From JAKEFM01 sp035695825 (GTDB lineage: Bacteria > Planctomycetota > UBA1135 > JAKEFM01): 64,000 bases of DNA. Positions 41,502 to 50,281 of the stretch are shown here, piece after piece. Numbering within the stretch: the stretch's first letter is position 1; every line of letters starts with the position of its first letter. The notes below the pieces were generated by a model. The model was not told the origin of the DNA and searched no databases. It saw nothing but the letters and a program-made list of their open reading frames with translations. A program made the position numbers and the translations under genes. The stretch covers positions 124,001 through 188,000 of the forward strand of contig DASRRH010000018.1 in NCBI GenBank assembly GCA_035695825.1, in the 5' to 3' direction.

Positions 41502-42524
41502 GTGCCGCTCCGCCCGTTCCTCCGGATCGTCGCTTCGGGCCGCCGCGCGGCTCGGAACCTGTCGGCGGACGAAGCGGAGCGGGCCTTCCAGATCGTCCTC
41601 TCCGGGCGCGCGACGAGCGCGCAGGTCGCGGCGTTCCTCGTCTCGTTGCGCTGGAAGGGGGAGACGGTCGACGAGCTGGCGGGCTTCGCGCGCGCGGCCC
41701 GCGCGGAGGCGAGTCTCCCCTCTCCGACGAAGCGGGAATCCCTCGTCAGCGTCGGAACCCCGCACGCCGGACGCGAGAAGTCCCTTCCCCTCGAGGCCCC
41801 GGGAGCCCTCCTCGCGGCCGCCTGCGGCGTCCGCGTCTTCCTGGTCGGGGAGCGCTCCCGAAGGGAGGGAGACGCCGTCGCCCCGGCCGACGTCTTCCAT
41901 GAACTCGGCGCGGGGCTGGCGGACCGCGCCGAGGTCGCCGCGCGGATGCTCGACGGCCCGGGCGTCGCCCTCCTCTCCGCGTCGACCGTCCTCCCCGGCT
42001 TGCGCCGGCTCGACGATCTGAGGGAGGAGATCGAGGTCCGGACCGCCCTCCACACGGTCGAGAAGCTCCTGGCGATCGAGGAGAGCGCGATCCTCGTGGG
42101 GACCGCGGCCGGCCCGGTCCTCGGCGTCGCGGCCGAGGTCGTGCGCGCCCTCGGACACGGCCGCGGAATCCTCCTCCAGGGTCTCGGGGGTTCGGTCGTT
42201 CCGAGTCTGGTCGGGCCGACGAAGGGGCTCGAGATCGACGGCGCCGCGCTCCGGGCGCTCGTCGTCGACCCGCAGGACTACGGCATCGGAGCCCCGTGGG
42301 AACCGGTCGCGGCCGCGTCCGGTCCGGAGGGGGCCGCGGCGGTGGTGCAGGCGCTCCTCCTCGGCGAGCAAGGCCCCGCGCGGGACGCCTCGATCCTCTG
42401 CGCCGCCCTCCTCCAGTACGCCGCCCGGACGGTCTCTGCGATCAGCGAAGGGGTCGGCCGCGCGACGGATGCCATCGACGGCGGGAAGGGCATGCAGGTG
42501 CTCGAGGCGCTGAAGGCGTTCTGA
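41502..42524 (+). CDS. anthranilate phosphoribosyltransferase-like (glycosyl transferase family 3)
   Basis: 340 residues of the TrpD-like fold. LSADEAERAFQIVLSGRATSAQVAAFLVSLRWKGETVDELAGFARA is the N-terminal helical domain. The glycine-rich loop of TrpD is altered (VSVGTPHAGREKSLPLEAPG, lacking the GTGGD-like motif), as in YbiB-type proteins which bind nucleic acid instead of anthranilate. An enzymatic role is doubtful. GTG 41502 follows the H1-like gene directly, so co-expression is likely. Confidence 0.75.
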   Translation: MPLRPFLRIVASGRRAARNLSADEAERAFQIVLSGRATSAQVAAFLVSLRWKGETVDELAGFARAARAEASLPSPTKRESLVSVGTPHAGREKSLPLEAPGALLAAACGVRVFLVGERSRREGDAVAPADVFHELGAGLADRAEVAARMLDGPGVALLSASTVLPGLRRLDDLREEIEVRTALHTVEKLLAIEESAILVGTAAGPVLGVAAEVVRALGHGRGILLQGLGGSVVPSLVGPTKGLEIDGAALRALVVDPQDYGIGAPWEPVAAASGPEGAAAVVQALLLGEQGPARDASILCAALLQYAARTVSAISEGVGRATDAIDGGKGMQVLEALKAF

Positions 42525-42548
42525 CGGGGCTGGACGTCGCGTCCCGAC

Positions 42549-43910
42549 GTGGCCCTCTCGTCTCGCGCCCTCCTCCTCCTCCTCCTCGGGCCCGCGGGAG
42601 GCCTCGCCCTTGCCTGCGCCGTCCGGAGCCGAGGAGCCGCCTCGAGACCGGCCGGGCTCGAGGTCGAGGTGCGCTCGTGCTACGTCGGCTCCGGCGCCTG
42701 CAGGGCGTGCCACCCTCGGCTCTTCGAGGCGTGGTCGCGAAGCCTCCACTCCACCATGGAGCGGATCGCGGACTCCTCGAGCGTCGTCGGCGACTTCGGC
42801 GGCCGGACCCTCGCCTTCGAGGACGGAGCCCGGGCGGAGATGTCCGCGCGAGAGGGGAGGTTCTTCGTCCGGACGAATGACGCGACCGGCCGCGTCGCCG
42901 AGTACCGCGTCCTGCGGACGATCGGCCACGTCTTCAAACAGCGCTACGTGACGGAGAACGGAGACGGGAACGAGTACGTCCTGCCGGTCCAGTGGAACGT
43001 CCGCGGGGCGCGCTGGGACGCCTACCCCGGCCCGACGGAGCCGTTCGCGCCCGCGAAAGGCTCCTGGGCGAGCCCGGCGAACGCGTGGGAGAGGAACTGC
43101 GCCGGCTGCCACGTGACCGGCCTCGAGGTCGCCGTCGAGGGTCCCCTGTTCCGGGAGCGCTACGTCGAGCTCGGCCTCGGGTGCGAGTCGTGCCACGGCC
43201 CGGGCCGCGCCCACGTCGAGTCTCCGGAAACCCCGGGCCTGGCCGTCCACCCCGCGCGCCTCTCCTTCGAGCGCCAGGTCGACCTCTGCGCGCGATGCCA
43301 CTCCCGCGGGGAGGCCGGCCCCGCCGAGGGCGCCCCGGGGGAGGGGTTCCACTACCCCTGCGCCTTCCTCCCGGGGGAAGCCCTCGCCGCCCGCTTCCGC
43401 ATCGTCGAGCCGGAGATCGGCAAGAAGACGAAGCACTTCTGGCCCGACGGCGCCTCCTCGAGCCACCACCAGCAGGCCCACGACTTCCGGCGCGATCCCC
43501 ACTTCACGAAGGGGGGGATGGTCTGCACCTCCTGCCACGACCCCCACCAGCGCGCACGCTACGGGGGCCTGCGCGAGGACCCCCGCGACAACTCGCTCTG
43601 CCTCGACTGCCACACCCGCCGGCGCGAGGACCTGACGAGCCACACGCACCACCGCGCCGACAGCCGGGGTTCCGTCTGCATCGACTGCCACATGCCGCGG
43701 CTCGTCGAGAACGGGAACCCCTTCGAGCTGCGCTCGCACACCCGGTGGCGCCCCGACCCGGCGAAGGCGATGGCGCTCGGCATGCCGGACGCCTGCACCC
43801 TCTGTCACAAGGACCGGACGCAGGCGTGGGCCGCCTCGCTCGTCAACTCCTGGAAGTTCGGGGAGCCGACGACCGATCCGGGAATTCGTTATCCCGCGGC
43901 GCCCAAGTAG
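42549..43910 (+). CDS. octaheme c-type cytochrome lipoprotein
   Basis: 453 residues with eight CxxCH heme motifs: CRACH, CAGCH, CESCH, CARCH, CTSCH, CLDCH, CIDCH and CTLCH. The N-terminus LALLLLGPAGGLALAC gives a plausible lipobox (LALAC) with Cys about residue 23. Multiheme proteins of this kind carry electrons in periplasm or outer surface, sometimes as nitrite or hydroxylamine reductases; no catalytic signature is recognised. GTG 42549 is the start, 24 nt after the previous stop. Confidence 0.88.
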   Translation: MALSSRALLLLLLGPAGGLALACAVRSRGAASRPAGLEVEVRSCYVGSGACRACHPRLFEAWSRSLHSTMERIADSSSVVGDFGGRTLAFEDGARAEMSAREGRFFVRTNDATGRVAEYRVLRTIGHVFKQRYVTENGDGNEYVLPVQWNVRGARWDAYPGPTEPFAPAKGSWASPANAWERNCAGCHVTGLEVAVEGPLFRERYVELGLGCESCHGPGRAHVESPETPGLAVHPARLSFERQVDLCARCHSRGEAGPAEGAPGEGFHYPCAFLPGEALAARFRIVEPEIGKKTKHFWPDGASSSHHQQAHDFRRDPHFTKGGMVCTSCHDPHQRARYGGLREDPRDNSLCLDCHTRRREDLTSHTHHRADSRGSVCIDCHMPRLVENGNPFELRSHTRWRPDPAKAMALGMPDACTLCHKDRTQAWAASLVNSWKFGEPTTDPGIRYPAAPK

Positions 43911-43929
43911 GGCCGGCCCGAGACGGAGG

Positions 43930-44166
43930 ATCTCGTTTCGGTGCAGGTGCGGCCGGCTCCTCGAGGCGCTCGACGCGGAGGCGGGCACGCCCCTCGATTG
44001 CCCCTGGTGCGAGGCCGACCCGGCGGAGATCCGGCGCGAACTCGAGGCCGAGTGGAACGGAGCGGCCCCTACTCCGGGAGTTCGCGACCCGCTTGCCGCG
44101 CCGCTTCGAGGACCTTCCGCGCCTCCTCGAGCCGGTTGCGCGGGACCTGGATCTCGACCGCGTTGA
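43930..44166 (+). CDS. zinc-ribbon-like reading frame without a normal start
   Basis: The frame reads FRCRCGRLLEALDAEAG, then TPLDCPWCEADP, a four-cysteine zinc ribbon seen in short planctomycete proteins of the kind beginning RFRCPxCG. No ATG, GTG or TTG precedes the ribbon in frame; only ATC at 43930 is possible. It overlaps the end of the DUF2007 gene on the other strand. It could be a truncated gene, a rare start, or chance. Confidence 0.25.
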   Translation: MSFRCRCGRLLEALDAEAGTPLDCPWCEADPAEIRRELEAEWNGAAPTPGVRDPLAAPLRGPSAPPRAGCAGPGSRPR

Positions 44167-44323
44167 GCCCCATCAGCCTCTGGCTCAACGCGAACTCGTC
44201 CTGCAGGAGCGTGCCGGCGATGTAGGCTGGAATCCCCTCCGCAAGGAGGATCGAGAGGAGGACCGTCGCCGCGGAAGGGGACGGGGCGCGCACCAGCGTC
44301 ACGATGTCCGGATGCTCGACCAT
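44069..44323 (-). CDS. DUF2007 protein
   Basis: 84 residues from ATG 44323. The fold pattern VTLVRAPSPSAATVLLSILLAEGIPAYIAGTLLQDE and AVEIQVPRNRLEEARKVLEAAR is that of the small DUF2007 family, proposed as prokaryotic signal-transducing proteins of unknown ligand. It is convergent with the zinc-ribbon frame. Upstream, 44324-44535 has no recognisable element. Confidence 0.75.
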   Translation of the reverse strand: MVEHPDIVTLVRAPSPSAATVLLSILLAEGIPAYIAGTLLQDEFALSQRLMGLNAVEIQVPRNRLEEARKVLEAARQAGRELPE

Positions 44324-44535
44324 GCCTCTGGCGCCTCCAGATACGGGGGCGGGCCCCAGAATACCTCGCCCGACCGCCGCGGGAATCCGCGCATCGCCAG
44401 CGCGGGCGAGCCCCCCCGAGGAAGGCGACCCCGTCGGCGCCGAGGCCCATCCAGCGTTCCGACGCTCCCGCTCTCCCGAACGGGGACCCCGGGACATGGA
44501 CGAGTCCAGGATTCCTTGTATTCTTACTTCCCGCA

Positions 44536-44781
44536 ATGACGAAGCTTGCGAAGCTGACCTCGAAGAACCAGCTCACCCTCCCGCGGGACGTCGTGCGGGA
44601 GTTCCCCGGCGTCGAGTACTTCGAGGTCCGAGTCCGCGGCGAGGAGATCGTGCTCCGCCCCGTGACCTTCGCGGCGAGCGGCGACCTGGTCGAGAAGGCC
44701 CGCGACCACGTCGCGGCGCTCGGACTGACGGAGACCGACGTCGAAGCGGCCGTCCGCTGGGCGCGACGGCGACGGCGCTGA
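44536..44781 (+). CDS. AbrB/SpoVT-type antitoxin
   Basis: 81 residues. LTSKNQLTLPRDVVREFPGVEYFEVRVRGEEIVLRPV is a swapped-hairpin AbrB-like DNA-binding domain, with a C-terminal helix rich in Glu and Arg that would bind the toxin. ATG 44536. It overlaps the PIN gene by 4 nt, the usual layout of a toxin-antitoxin pair, and probably represses its own operon. Confidence 0.85.
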   Translation: MTKLAKLTSKNQLTLPRDVVREFPGVEYFEVRVRGEEIVLRPVTFAASGDLVEKARDHVAALGLTETDVEAAVRWARRRRR

Positions 44782-45206
44782 TCCGGGCGGTTCTCGACAC
44801 GAACGTCCTCGTCTCCGCGACGTTGTTCCGGGGCGTCTCCTCGCGCGTCTTCGCCGCGTGGCGGGAAGGCGTCTTTCGACCGCTCGTCTCCCGTCCGATC
44901 CTCCTCGAGTACGCGCGGGTCCTCGCGTACCCAAAGTTCCGCCTGCCGACCGAGAGGATCCGCTCGCTTCTCGAGGTCGGCTTCCTCCCCTTCGTGGAGA
45001 CGGTCGAGGTGAAGTCGCGACCCCGCGTCGTCCGGGAGGATCCGCCGGACGACGAGTTCCTCGCGTGCGCGGTCGCCGGGAGAGCGGACTTTCTCGTCTC
45101 GGGCGACGCCCACCTCCTCGCCCTTCGGACGCACGAGGGGATCCCGATCGTCGCGCCGGCCGCCTTCCTCCAGGTCCTCGACCGGGCGTCGAAGGCGCCG
45201 GGCTAG
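44778..45206 (+). CDS. PIN-domain toxin
   Basis: 142 residues from CTG 44778, overlapping the antitoxin stop as CTGA. Upstream the frame has no ATG, GTG or TTG, and the next start would remove the first acidic residue, so CTG is the likely start. PIN acidic residues are visible: Asp in AVLDTNVLVSATL, Glu in ILLEYARVL, Asp in PPDDEFLAC and Asp in LVSGDAHLL. It is a Mg-dependent RNase, perhaps inactive until released. Its stop shares CTAG with the convergent adenosine deaminase. Confidence 0.85.
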   Translation: MIRAVLDTNVLVSATLFRGVSSRVFAAWREGVFRPLVSRPILLEYARVLAYPKFRLPTERIRSLLEVGFLPFVETVEVKSRPRVVREDPPDDEFLACAVAGRADFLVSGDAHLLALRTHEGIPIVAPAAFLQVLDRASKAPG

Positions 45207-46315
45207 CCCGCCGACCGGCCTCCCCGCGCCCCCTCCCGCACCCGCGCGAACCCGGGCTTAAGCGCCTCGTAGATGTACCGGCAGCGCTCGTCGTAGGGGA
45301 TGAAGGCGCTCTTCATCGCGTTGATCGTCAGCTTCTCGACGTCGTCGAACGTGAGCCCGTAGGTCCGGACCGCGAGGTCGAGCTCCTTCGTCGCCGTCGT
45401 GTCGCACATCAGGCGGTCGTCGGGGTTGAGGGTCACCCGGAAGTGCGCCCGGAAGAAGAGCGGGAAGGGGTGGCGCTCGAGGGAGGGGACCGCGCCGGTG
45501 AGGATGTTGCTCGTGAGGCAGACCTCGAGGGGGATCCGCTTGTCGAGGACGAACTGGGCGAGGCGGCCGAGCTTGACGATCCGGCCGTCGGCGACGGCGA
45601 TGTCGTCGGCGAGGCGGATGCCGTGGCCGATCCGGTGCGCGCCGCAGTACTGGAGCGCCTGCCAGATGCTCTCGAGGCCGAAGGCCTCCCCCGCGTGGAT
45701 CGTGTTCGAGAAGTTCGCCCGCTGGACGAACTGGAACGCCTCCAGGTGGCGCTTCGGCGGGAAGCCCGCCTCCTCCCCGGCGAGGTCGAAGCCGACGACC
45801 CCCTGGTCCCGCAGGTCGACGGCGAGCTCGGCCGTCTCGAGCGTGTCGGCCCGGTCGCGCATGCCGCAGAGGAGCACGCCGAAGCCGACCCCGAGCTTCG
45901 CCTTCGCCCGGCCGAAACCCCGGAGCGCCGCGCGCGCGACCTCCTCGAGGGTGAGCCCCCGCTGGGTGAGGAAGCAGGGGGCGAAGCGACACTCCGCGTA
46001 CGCGATTCCCTCCTCCGCGCAGTCCTCGAGGTACTCGTAGGCGACCCGCTCGATTGCCTCGGGGGTCTGCAGGACCCCGATCGTGTGGACGAAGCCCTTC
46101 AGGAACTCCCGCAGGCTCCCGCGGCTCTCGGGCCGCCGGAACCACGCCGCGAGGGCGTCGGAGTCGTTCGTCGGGAGGTCGCGGTAGCCCGTCTCGCGGG
46201 CGAGGTCGACGATCGTGCGCGGCCGGAGGGCGCCGTCGAGGTGGTCGTGGAGGACGACCTTCGGCACGGCCCGGAGGGTCGCGAGGTCGGGCCGGGGGGC
46301 TTGCGGAGGCGACAT
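45203..46315 (-). CDS. add: adenosine deaminase
   Basis: 370 residues. H23 and H25 in VVLHDHLDGALRP begin the metal site; HAGEAFG and HRIGHGIRL carry the catalytic Glu and His, and SNILTGAVPSLERHPFPLF and NPDDR complete the amidohydrolase-type site. It deaminates adenosine to inosine. Start ATG 46315 places the HxH near residue 24. Downstream it shares 4 nt with the PIN gene. Confidence 0.93.
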   Translation of the reverse strand: MSPPQAPRPDLATLRAVPKVVLHDHLDGALRPRTIVDLARETGYRDLPTNDSDALAAWFRRPESRGSLREFLKGFVHTIGVLQTPEAIERVAYEYLEDCAEEGIAYAECRFAPCFLTQRGLTLEEVARAALRGFGRAKAKLGVGFGVLLCGMRDRADTLETAELAVDLRDQGVVGFDLAGEEAGFPPKRHLEAFQFVQRANFSNTIHAGEAFGLESIWQALQYCGAHRIGHGIRLADDIAVADGRIVKLGRLAQFVLDKRIPLEVCLTSNILTGAVPSLERHPFPLFFRAHFRVTLNPDDRLMCDTTATKELDLAVRTYGLTFDDVEKLTINAMKSAFIPYDERCRYIYEALKPGFARVREGARGGRSAG

Positions 46316-46504
46316 CGCGCCCTTGTACCGGAGGTCTCCCGGAGGCCGCCAGTCGAGGCGCCCTCCGAGGAGGGTTTCCCTCCCGAAGGAACCAGAGTCC
46401 GGTCGGTTCGATCGGAGCGGCGAGCCATCTCGCCCAGGTCGGCCCGTGGAGGCCCCCCCCGCTAGACTCCCGCCCTTTCCGCCCCCCCCCGGCCCGCTCC
46501 TTCC

Positions 46505-48298
46505 ATGACCGTCCCCCTGGAACGACCGCGCGACGTGCGTTGGTTCCACGCCGCGCCCCTCCTCTACGGGGACTGGGGGACCTCTCGCCTCTACGTCCTC
46601 GGCCTCGCCTTCTACTTCACCGGGTACTCCTCCTTCTACTTCCTCGCCGCGATGGGGGTCCTGGTCGCGGCGGTCGGGTGGGCCTACACGGTCATCTGCC
46701 GGCTCTACCCGGACGGAGGGGGCGTCTACTCCGCCGCGAAGCGCATCTCCCAGAACCTGGCGGTCGTCGGCGCCTTCCTCCTCGCCGCCGACTACGTCGT
46801 CACGGCCGCCCTCTCCACGCTCGACGCGTTCCACTACTTCGGCTTCGGCGACGCGGAGTCGGTGCGGTGGGCGATCCTCGCCCTCGCGGTCGTCGGGGCG
46901 CTGAACTTCTTCGGGCCGCGCCGCGTCGGCCTCCTCGCCCTGGCCGTCGCCCTCGGCGCGATCAGCCTCACCCTCGTGCTGATGGGGGCGGCGCTCCCCC
47001 ACCTCGGCGACGCGGTGGTCCAGGCGCCCTCCGGCGGGCTCGGGAGGAGCTGGCGCAGCTTCGTCGACATCGTCCTCGCGCTCTCGGGGGTCGAGGCGGT
47101 CGCGAACATGACGGGGATCATGTCCCCTCCCGTCGCCCGCACGAGCCGGGTCGCGATCTGGATCGTGGTCGCGGAGGTGGTCGTCGGGAACCTCGTCCTC
47201 GGGCTCGCGATGGGTGCGATCCCCGACCTCGACCGCGTCGCGGCCGAGCACAAGGGGGACATGCTCCGCGTGCTCGCGGAATACTTCGTCGGGCCGACCT
47301 ACGCCGGCGCCGCGGGGTTCGTCTTCGGCATCCTCCTCCTCTCGGCGGCGAACACGGCGATCGTCGACCTCGTCAGCGTCCAGTACCTGATGTCGCGGGA
47401 CAGGGAGATGCCCCGCGCCCTCGCGAACCTCAACCGCTTCGGCGTCCCGCGGATCCCCCTCCTCGTCGCGACGGCGGCGCCGATGGTCGTCCTCGCGGTC
47501 GAGGGAGACCTCGAGCACCTCGCCGCGCTCTACGCGATCGGCGTCGTCGGGGCGATCACGATCAACCTCGGAACCTGCGTCTTCGGGAAGGGACTGCGGA
47601 TCGGCCGCTGGGAGCGGGGGGGGATCGCCCTCCTCGCCGCCGTCATGGCCGCGATCGAGGTCACGGTCGCCATCGAGAAGCGGAACGCGCTCTACTTTGC
47701 GGCGAGCGTGCTCACGATCGGGCTGACGATCCGCGCGTTCGCGCGCCGCGCGCGGGCGAGGGTGCCCGTCCCCGCGCCGGCCGCGCCGGTCCCGTTCGTG
47801 CCCGCCGCGGAGAAGGTGGTGCCGGCGGGGGCGCCGCGGATGCTCGTGGCGACGCGCGGGAGGAGCCTGCTCCCCTCGGCGATTGCGGAGGCGGCGCGGC
47901 GCGGCGCGGCGCTCTACGTCCTCTTCGTCCGCGAGCTCGCGGTCTCGATCCGCGACCCCGCGGCCCGGCCGCTCACGCCCGAGGAGGATCCCGAGGCCTC
48001 CCGCGTCTTCGCCGAGGCCGAGCGACTGGGGACGGAGAAGAAGGTCCCCGTCGTTCCGCTCTACGGGTGCACGGACGTCCCCGAGGAACTGATCCTCGAG
48101 ACGGCCGCGAGCCTCGGCGTCGAGGCCCTCATGGTGGGCACCTCGCGGCGCTCGAAGCTCTGGAAGCTCTTCAAGGGGGACGTCCTCGAGCGCGTGACGA
48201 AGTTCCTGCCGCCCGGGATCCAGCTCATGGTCGTGCGGGTCGGATCCGGAGGGCCCTCGGTCAAGGCGCCGGCCGGAGCAGGGCCTCCGCGAGGCTGA
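46505..48298 (+). CDS. APC-family permease with C-terminal USP domain
   Basis: 597 residues: about 12 membrane segments (ALDAFHYFG and GRSWRSFVDIVLALSGVEAVANMTGIM regions typical of APC) and a universal-stress-protein domain from about 440 (PRMLVATRGRSLLPSAIAEAARRGAALYVLFVRE, LGVEALMVGTSRRSKLWKLFKGDVLERV). Such fusions are common among amino-acid permeases; substrate unknown. ATG 46505. Its last 38 nt overlap the end of the convergent mgtE gene. The 46316-46504 region shows nothing distinct. Confidence 0.85.
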   Translation: MTVPLERPRDVRWFHAAPLLYGDWGTSRLYVLGLAFYFTGYSSFYFLAAMGVLVAAVGWAYTVICRLYPDGGGVYSAAKRISQNLAVVGAFLLAADYVVTAALSTLDAFHYFGFGDAESVRWAILALAVVGALNFFGPRRVGLLALAVALGAISLTLVLMGAALPHLGDAVVQAPSGGLGRSWRSFVDIVLALSGVEAVANMTGIMSPPVARTSRVAIWIVVAEVVVGNLVLGLAMGAIPDLDRVAAEHKGDMLRVLAEYFVGPTYAGAAGFVFGILLLSAANTAIVDLVSVQYLMSRDREMPRALANLNRFGVPRIPLLVATAAPMVVLAVEGDLEHLAALYAIGVVGAITINLGTCVFGKGLRIGRWERGGIALLAAVMAAIEVTVAIEKRNALYFAASVLTIGLTIRAFARRARARVPVPAPAAPVPFVPAAEKVVPAGAPRMLVATRGRSLLPSAIAEAARRGAALYVLFVRELAVSIRDPAARPLTPEEDPEASRVFAEAERLGTEKKVPVVPLYGCTDVPEELILETAASLGVEALMVGTSRRSKLWKLFKGDVLERVTKFLPPGIQLMVVRVGSGGPSVKAPAGAGPPRG

Positions 48299-49595
48299 AG
48301 TAGATCGCGAGCGTCGAGACGTCCGTCAGGGCGAGGACGACGGGGCCGGAGGCGACGGCGGGGTCGATCCGGCTCCCGTGGAGGAGGAGGGGGATCGCCG
48401 TCCCGAGCACGGAGGCCCAAGTGAGGGCGAGCGCCACGGAGCCGCCGAGCGCCCAGCCGAACCGCGCCTCCCCGGTCCAGGCCCCTGCGGCGAGGCCGAC
48501 GATCCCGCCGATCGCGAGCCCGGCGACGAGCCCCACGGTCGCTTCCTTCGCGAGGGTTCTCCGGCGCCGCGGGCCGGGCAGCCCTCCGAGGAACCGTTTC
48601 TCGACGACCGCCGTCGTCTGGGCGGCCACGGATTCGCCGAGGGCGAGCACGAGGGGGACGAAACCTGCGACGACGATCGCCTCGAGGAGCGTTCGCTGGA
48701 AGACGCCCGAGAGCCACGCGCACCCGAGGCCGCTCGCGACGGTGACGAGGAGCCAGGGCATGCGGAGCATCGCCGCCTTCCACGCGGGGGTGGCCACGTC
48801 CTCGGCGGGCGCGACGCCGGTGACCTCGAAGACCGCGCGCTCCACGGCCCCGCGCACGGCCTCCCGGGCGTCGTCCGCGGAGAGGATCCCCAGGATCCGG
48901 TCCTCGGCGTCGACGACGGGGAGGGCGAGGAACCGGTGCGTCTCGAGCAGCCGGGCCCCTTCCTCGATCCGGGCCTCGACGCGGACCCGGAGCGGATCGG
49001 GGGTCATGAGGTCGCGCACGCGCGCCCCGGGAGGCGCCGTGAGGAGCCGGCGGACGGAGAGGGTCCCGCGGAGCCTTCCCCGCGCGTCGACGACGTAGAG
49101 GTAGAAGACCGACTCCGCCTGGGCCGAGCCGCGGACGATCCGGAGGGCCTCCTCGATCGTGGCGCTCTCCGGGAGACTCACGAAGTTCGGGCTCATCCGC
49201 CCGCCCGCCGTCGACTGAGGCATGGCGAGAAGGGACTCCGCCACGGCCCGGTCCCCGGCGCCCAACGTGTCGAGGAACCGCTCGCGTAGCTCGCGCGGGA
49301 GGTGGCGGACGATCTCGACCCGGTCGTCCGACGGGAGGAGGCGCCACACCGCGGCGGCGGCGCCCGGCTGCATCCGCCGCAGGAGGCGCGCCACCGCACC
49401 GCGCTCGGCCTCGTGGAGGACGGCGCGGGCGGTCGCCTCGTCGACCCGGGTGAGGAGGGCCGCCTGCCCCTCCGGGTCGAGCCGCGCGAACTCCTCGACG
49501 GCCTCGTGCGCTCGGGGAGGCGTCGGCGCGGCGGCCGCCGCCTCCTCCCGGCTGCGGGCGGACGGCTCGGGCCGGAGGGAGGTCTCGTTCTCCAC
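48261..49595 (-). CDS. MgtE-type magnesium channel, divergent
   Basis: 444 residues. N-domain (about 30-120, acidic helical bundle), two CBS domains (VRDLMTPDPLRVRVEARIEEGARLLETHRFLALPVVDAEDRILGIL) and a C-terminal five-helix membrane domain. The pore region GESVAAQTTAVVEKRFLGG differs from the usual MgtE NVGSQ element and carries Glu in place of an Asn, but RIDPAVASGPVVLALTDVSTLAIYF keeps the conserved acidic position. It is Mg2+-gated in classical homologs; specificity here is unsure. GTG 49595 is chosen, ATG 49628 is the alternative. Confidence 0.85.
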   Translation of the reverse strand: MENETSLRPEPSARSREEAAAAAPTPPRAHEAVEEFARLDPEGQAALLTRVDEATARAVLHEAERGAVARLLRRMQPGAAAAVWRLLPSDDRVEIVRHLPRELRERFLDTLGAGDRAVAESLLAMPQSTAGGRMSPNFVSLPESATIEEALRIVRGSAQAESVFYLYVVDARGRLRGTLSVRRLLTAPPGARVRDLMTPDPLRVRVEARIEEGARLLETHRFLALPVVDAEDRILGILSADDAREAVRGAVERAVFEVTGVAPAEDVATPAWKAAMLRMPWLLVTVASGLGCAWLSGVFQRTLLEAIVVAGFVPLVLALGESVAAQTTAVVEKRFLGGLPGPRRRRTLAKEATVGLVAGLAIGGIVGLAAGAWTGEARFGWALGGSVALALTWASVLGTAIPLLLHGSRIDPAVASGPVVLALTDVSTLAIYFSLAEALLRPAP

Positions 49596-49724
49596 GGCGC
49601 GGCATTCTCCGGGGCCGAGTTCCCGCATCCAGAGCGCCGGGACTCCCCCCTCCCCGGTTCCCGAGGCCGCTCGTGCGGCGGTTGACGGTCCTGGAGAGCC
49701 CACCTATCGTCGAGCCCCTCGCCC

Positions 49725-49801
49725 GCGCCCGTAGCTCAGAAGGATAGAGCGCTGGTTTCCTAAACCGGAGGTCCCCGGTTCGAATCCGGGCGGGCGTACC
49801 A
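49725..49801 (+). tRNA. tRNA-Arg (anticodon CCU)
   Basis: A full cloverleaf of 77 nt: acceptor GCGCCCG pairs with CGGGCGT, D arm GCTC/AGAGC-like, anticodon stem CTGGT/ACCGG with loop TTCCTAA, T arm CCCGG-TTCGAAT-CCGGG. The terminal CCA is encoded. The anticodon CCT (49759-49761) reads AGG arginine codons. Confidence 0.96.
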
Positions 49802-49991
49802 CGACGACACCGGGGAACGGCCCGCAGGGGAGTGCCGTTCGAGACTCCCGCGGGGCGCCCCTCGAGAGCGCCGTCCGATGGTCGAGGGGTCTGCGCCCCC
49901 GGGTCTCGCGAGCTCCCAGCCTCCGCATTCGAGCCTACTGGAAGGAAGCGCTCGCGTGCCTATGCTTCGGCCCTCTGCGCCTCGACCCGGC

Positions 49992-50279
49992 ATGCCTCGA
50001 GCTTCGACCGTCACGGTCCACGTTCCGCCGCCGCTGCGCGCCAGTTGCGGGGGCGCCAAGGAGCTCTCGCTGCCGGCCGCGAGCGTCCGCGCCCTCCTCG
50101 TGGAGCTCGAGCGGCGCCACCCTTCGTTGCACCGCAGCATCTGCGACGAGACGGGAGCCGTGCGCCGCCACGTGGCCCTCTTCGTCAACTCGTCCCACAC
50201 GCGCGACCGCGAGGGTCTCGACACGGCGCTCGCGCCGGGGGACGTCGTCTCGATCCTGACCGCGGTCTCGGGAGGTTGA
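49992..50279 (+). CDS. MoaD/ThiS-like sulfur-carrier protein
   Basis: 95 residues ending in VSGG. The fold (VTVHVPPPLRASCGGAKELSLPAASVRALLVELERRHPSL, then VALFVNSSHTRDREGLDTALAPGDVVSILTAVSGG) is beta-grasp, ending in the Gly-Gly needed for thiocarboxylation. It could carry sulfur to molybdopterin or another acceptor, or act as a protein modifier. The next gene starts 3 nt later. No MoaE, ThiF-type or other enzyme is present here. ATG 49992 is chosen; an upstream ATG is possible. Confidence 0.8.
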   Translation: MPRASTVTVHVPPPLRASCGGAKELSLPAASVRALLVELERRHPSLHRSICDETGAVRRHVALFVNSSHTRDREGLDTALAPGDVVSILTAVSGG

Positions 50280-50281
50280 AC

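Noticed and set aside
43941..44225. Plus-strand open frame of 94 codons
   Set aside because: Composition is Arg/Pro/Ser-rich as in shadow frames; the alternative phase holds the zinc ribbon and the minus strand holds DUF2007.
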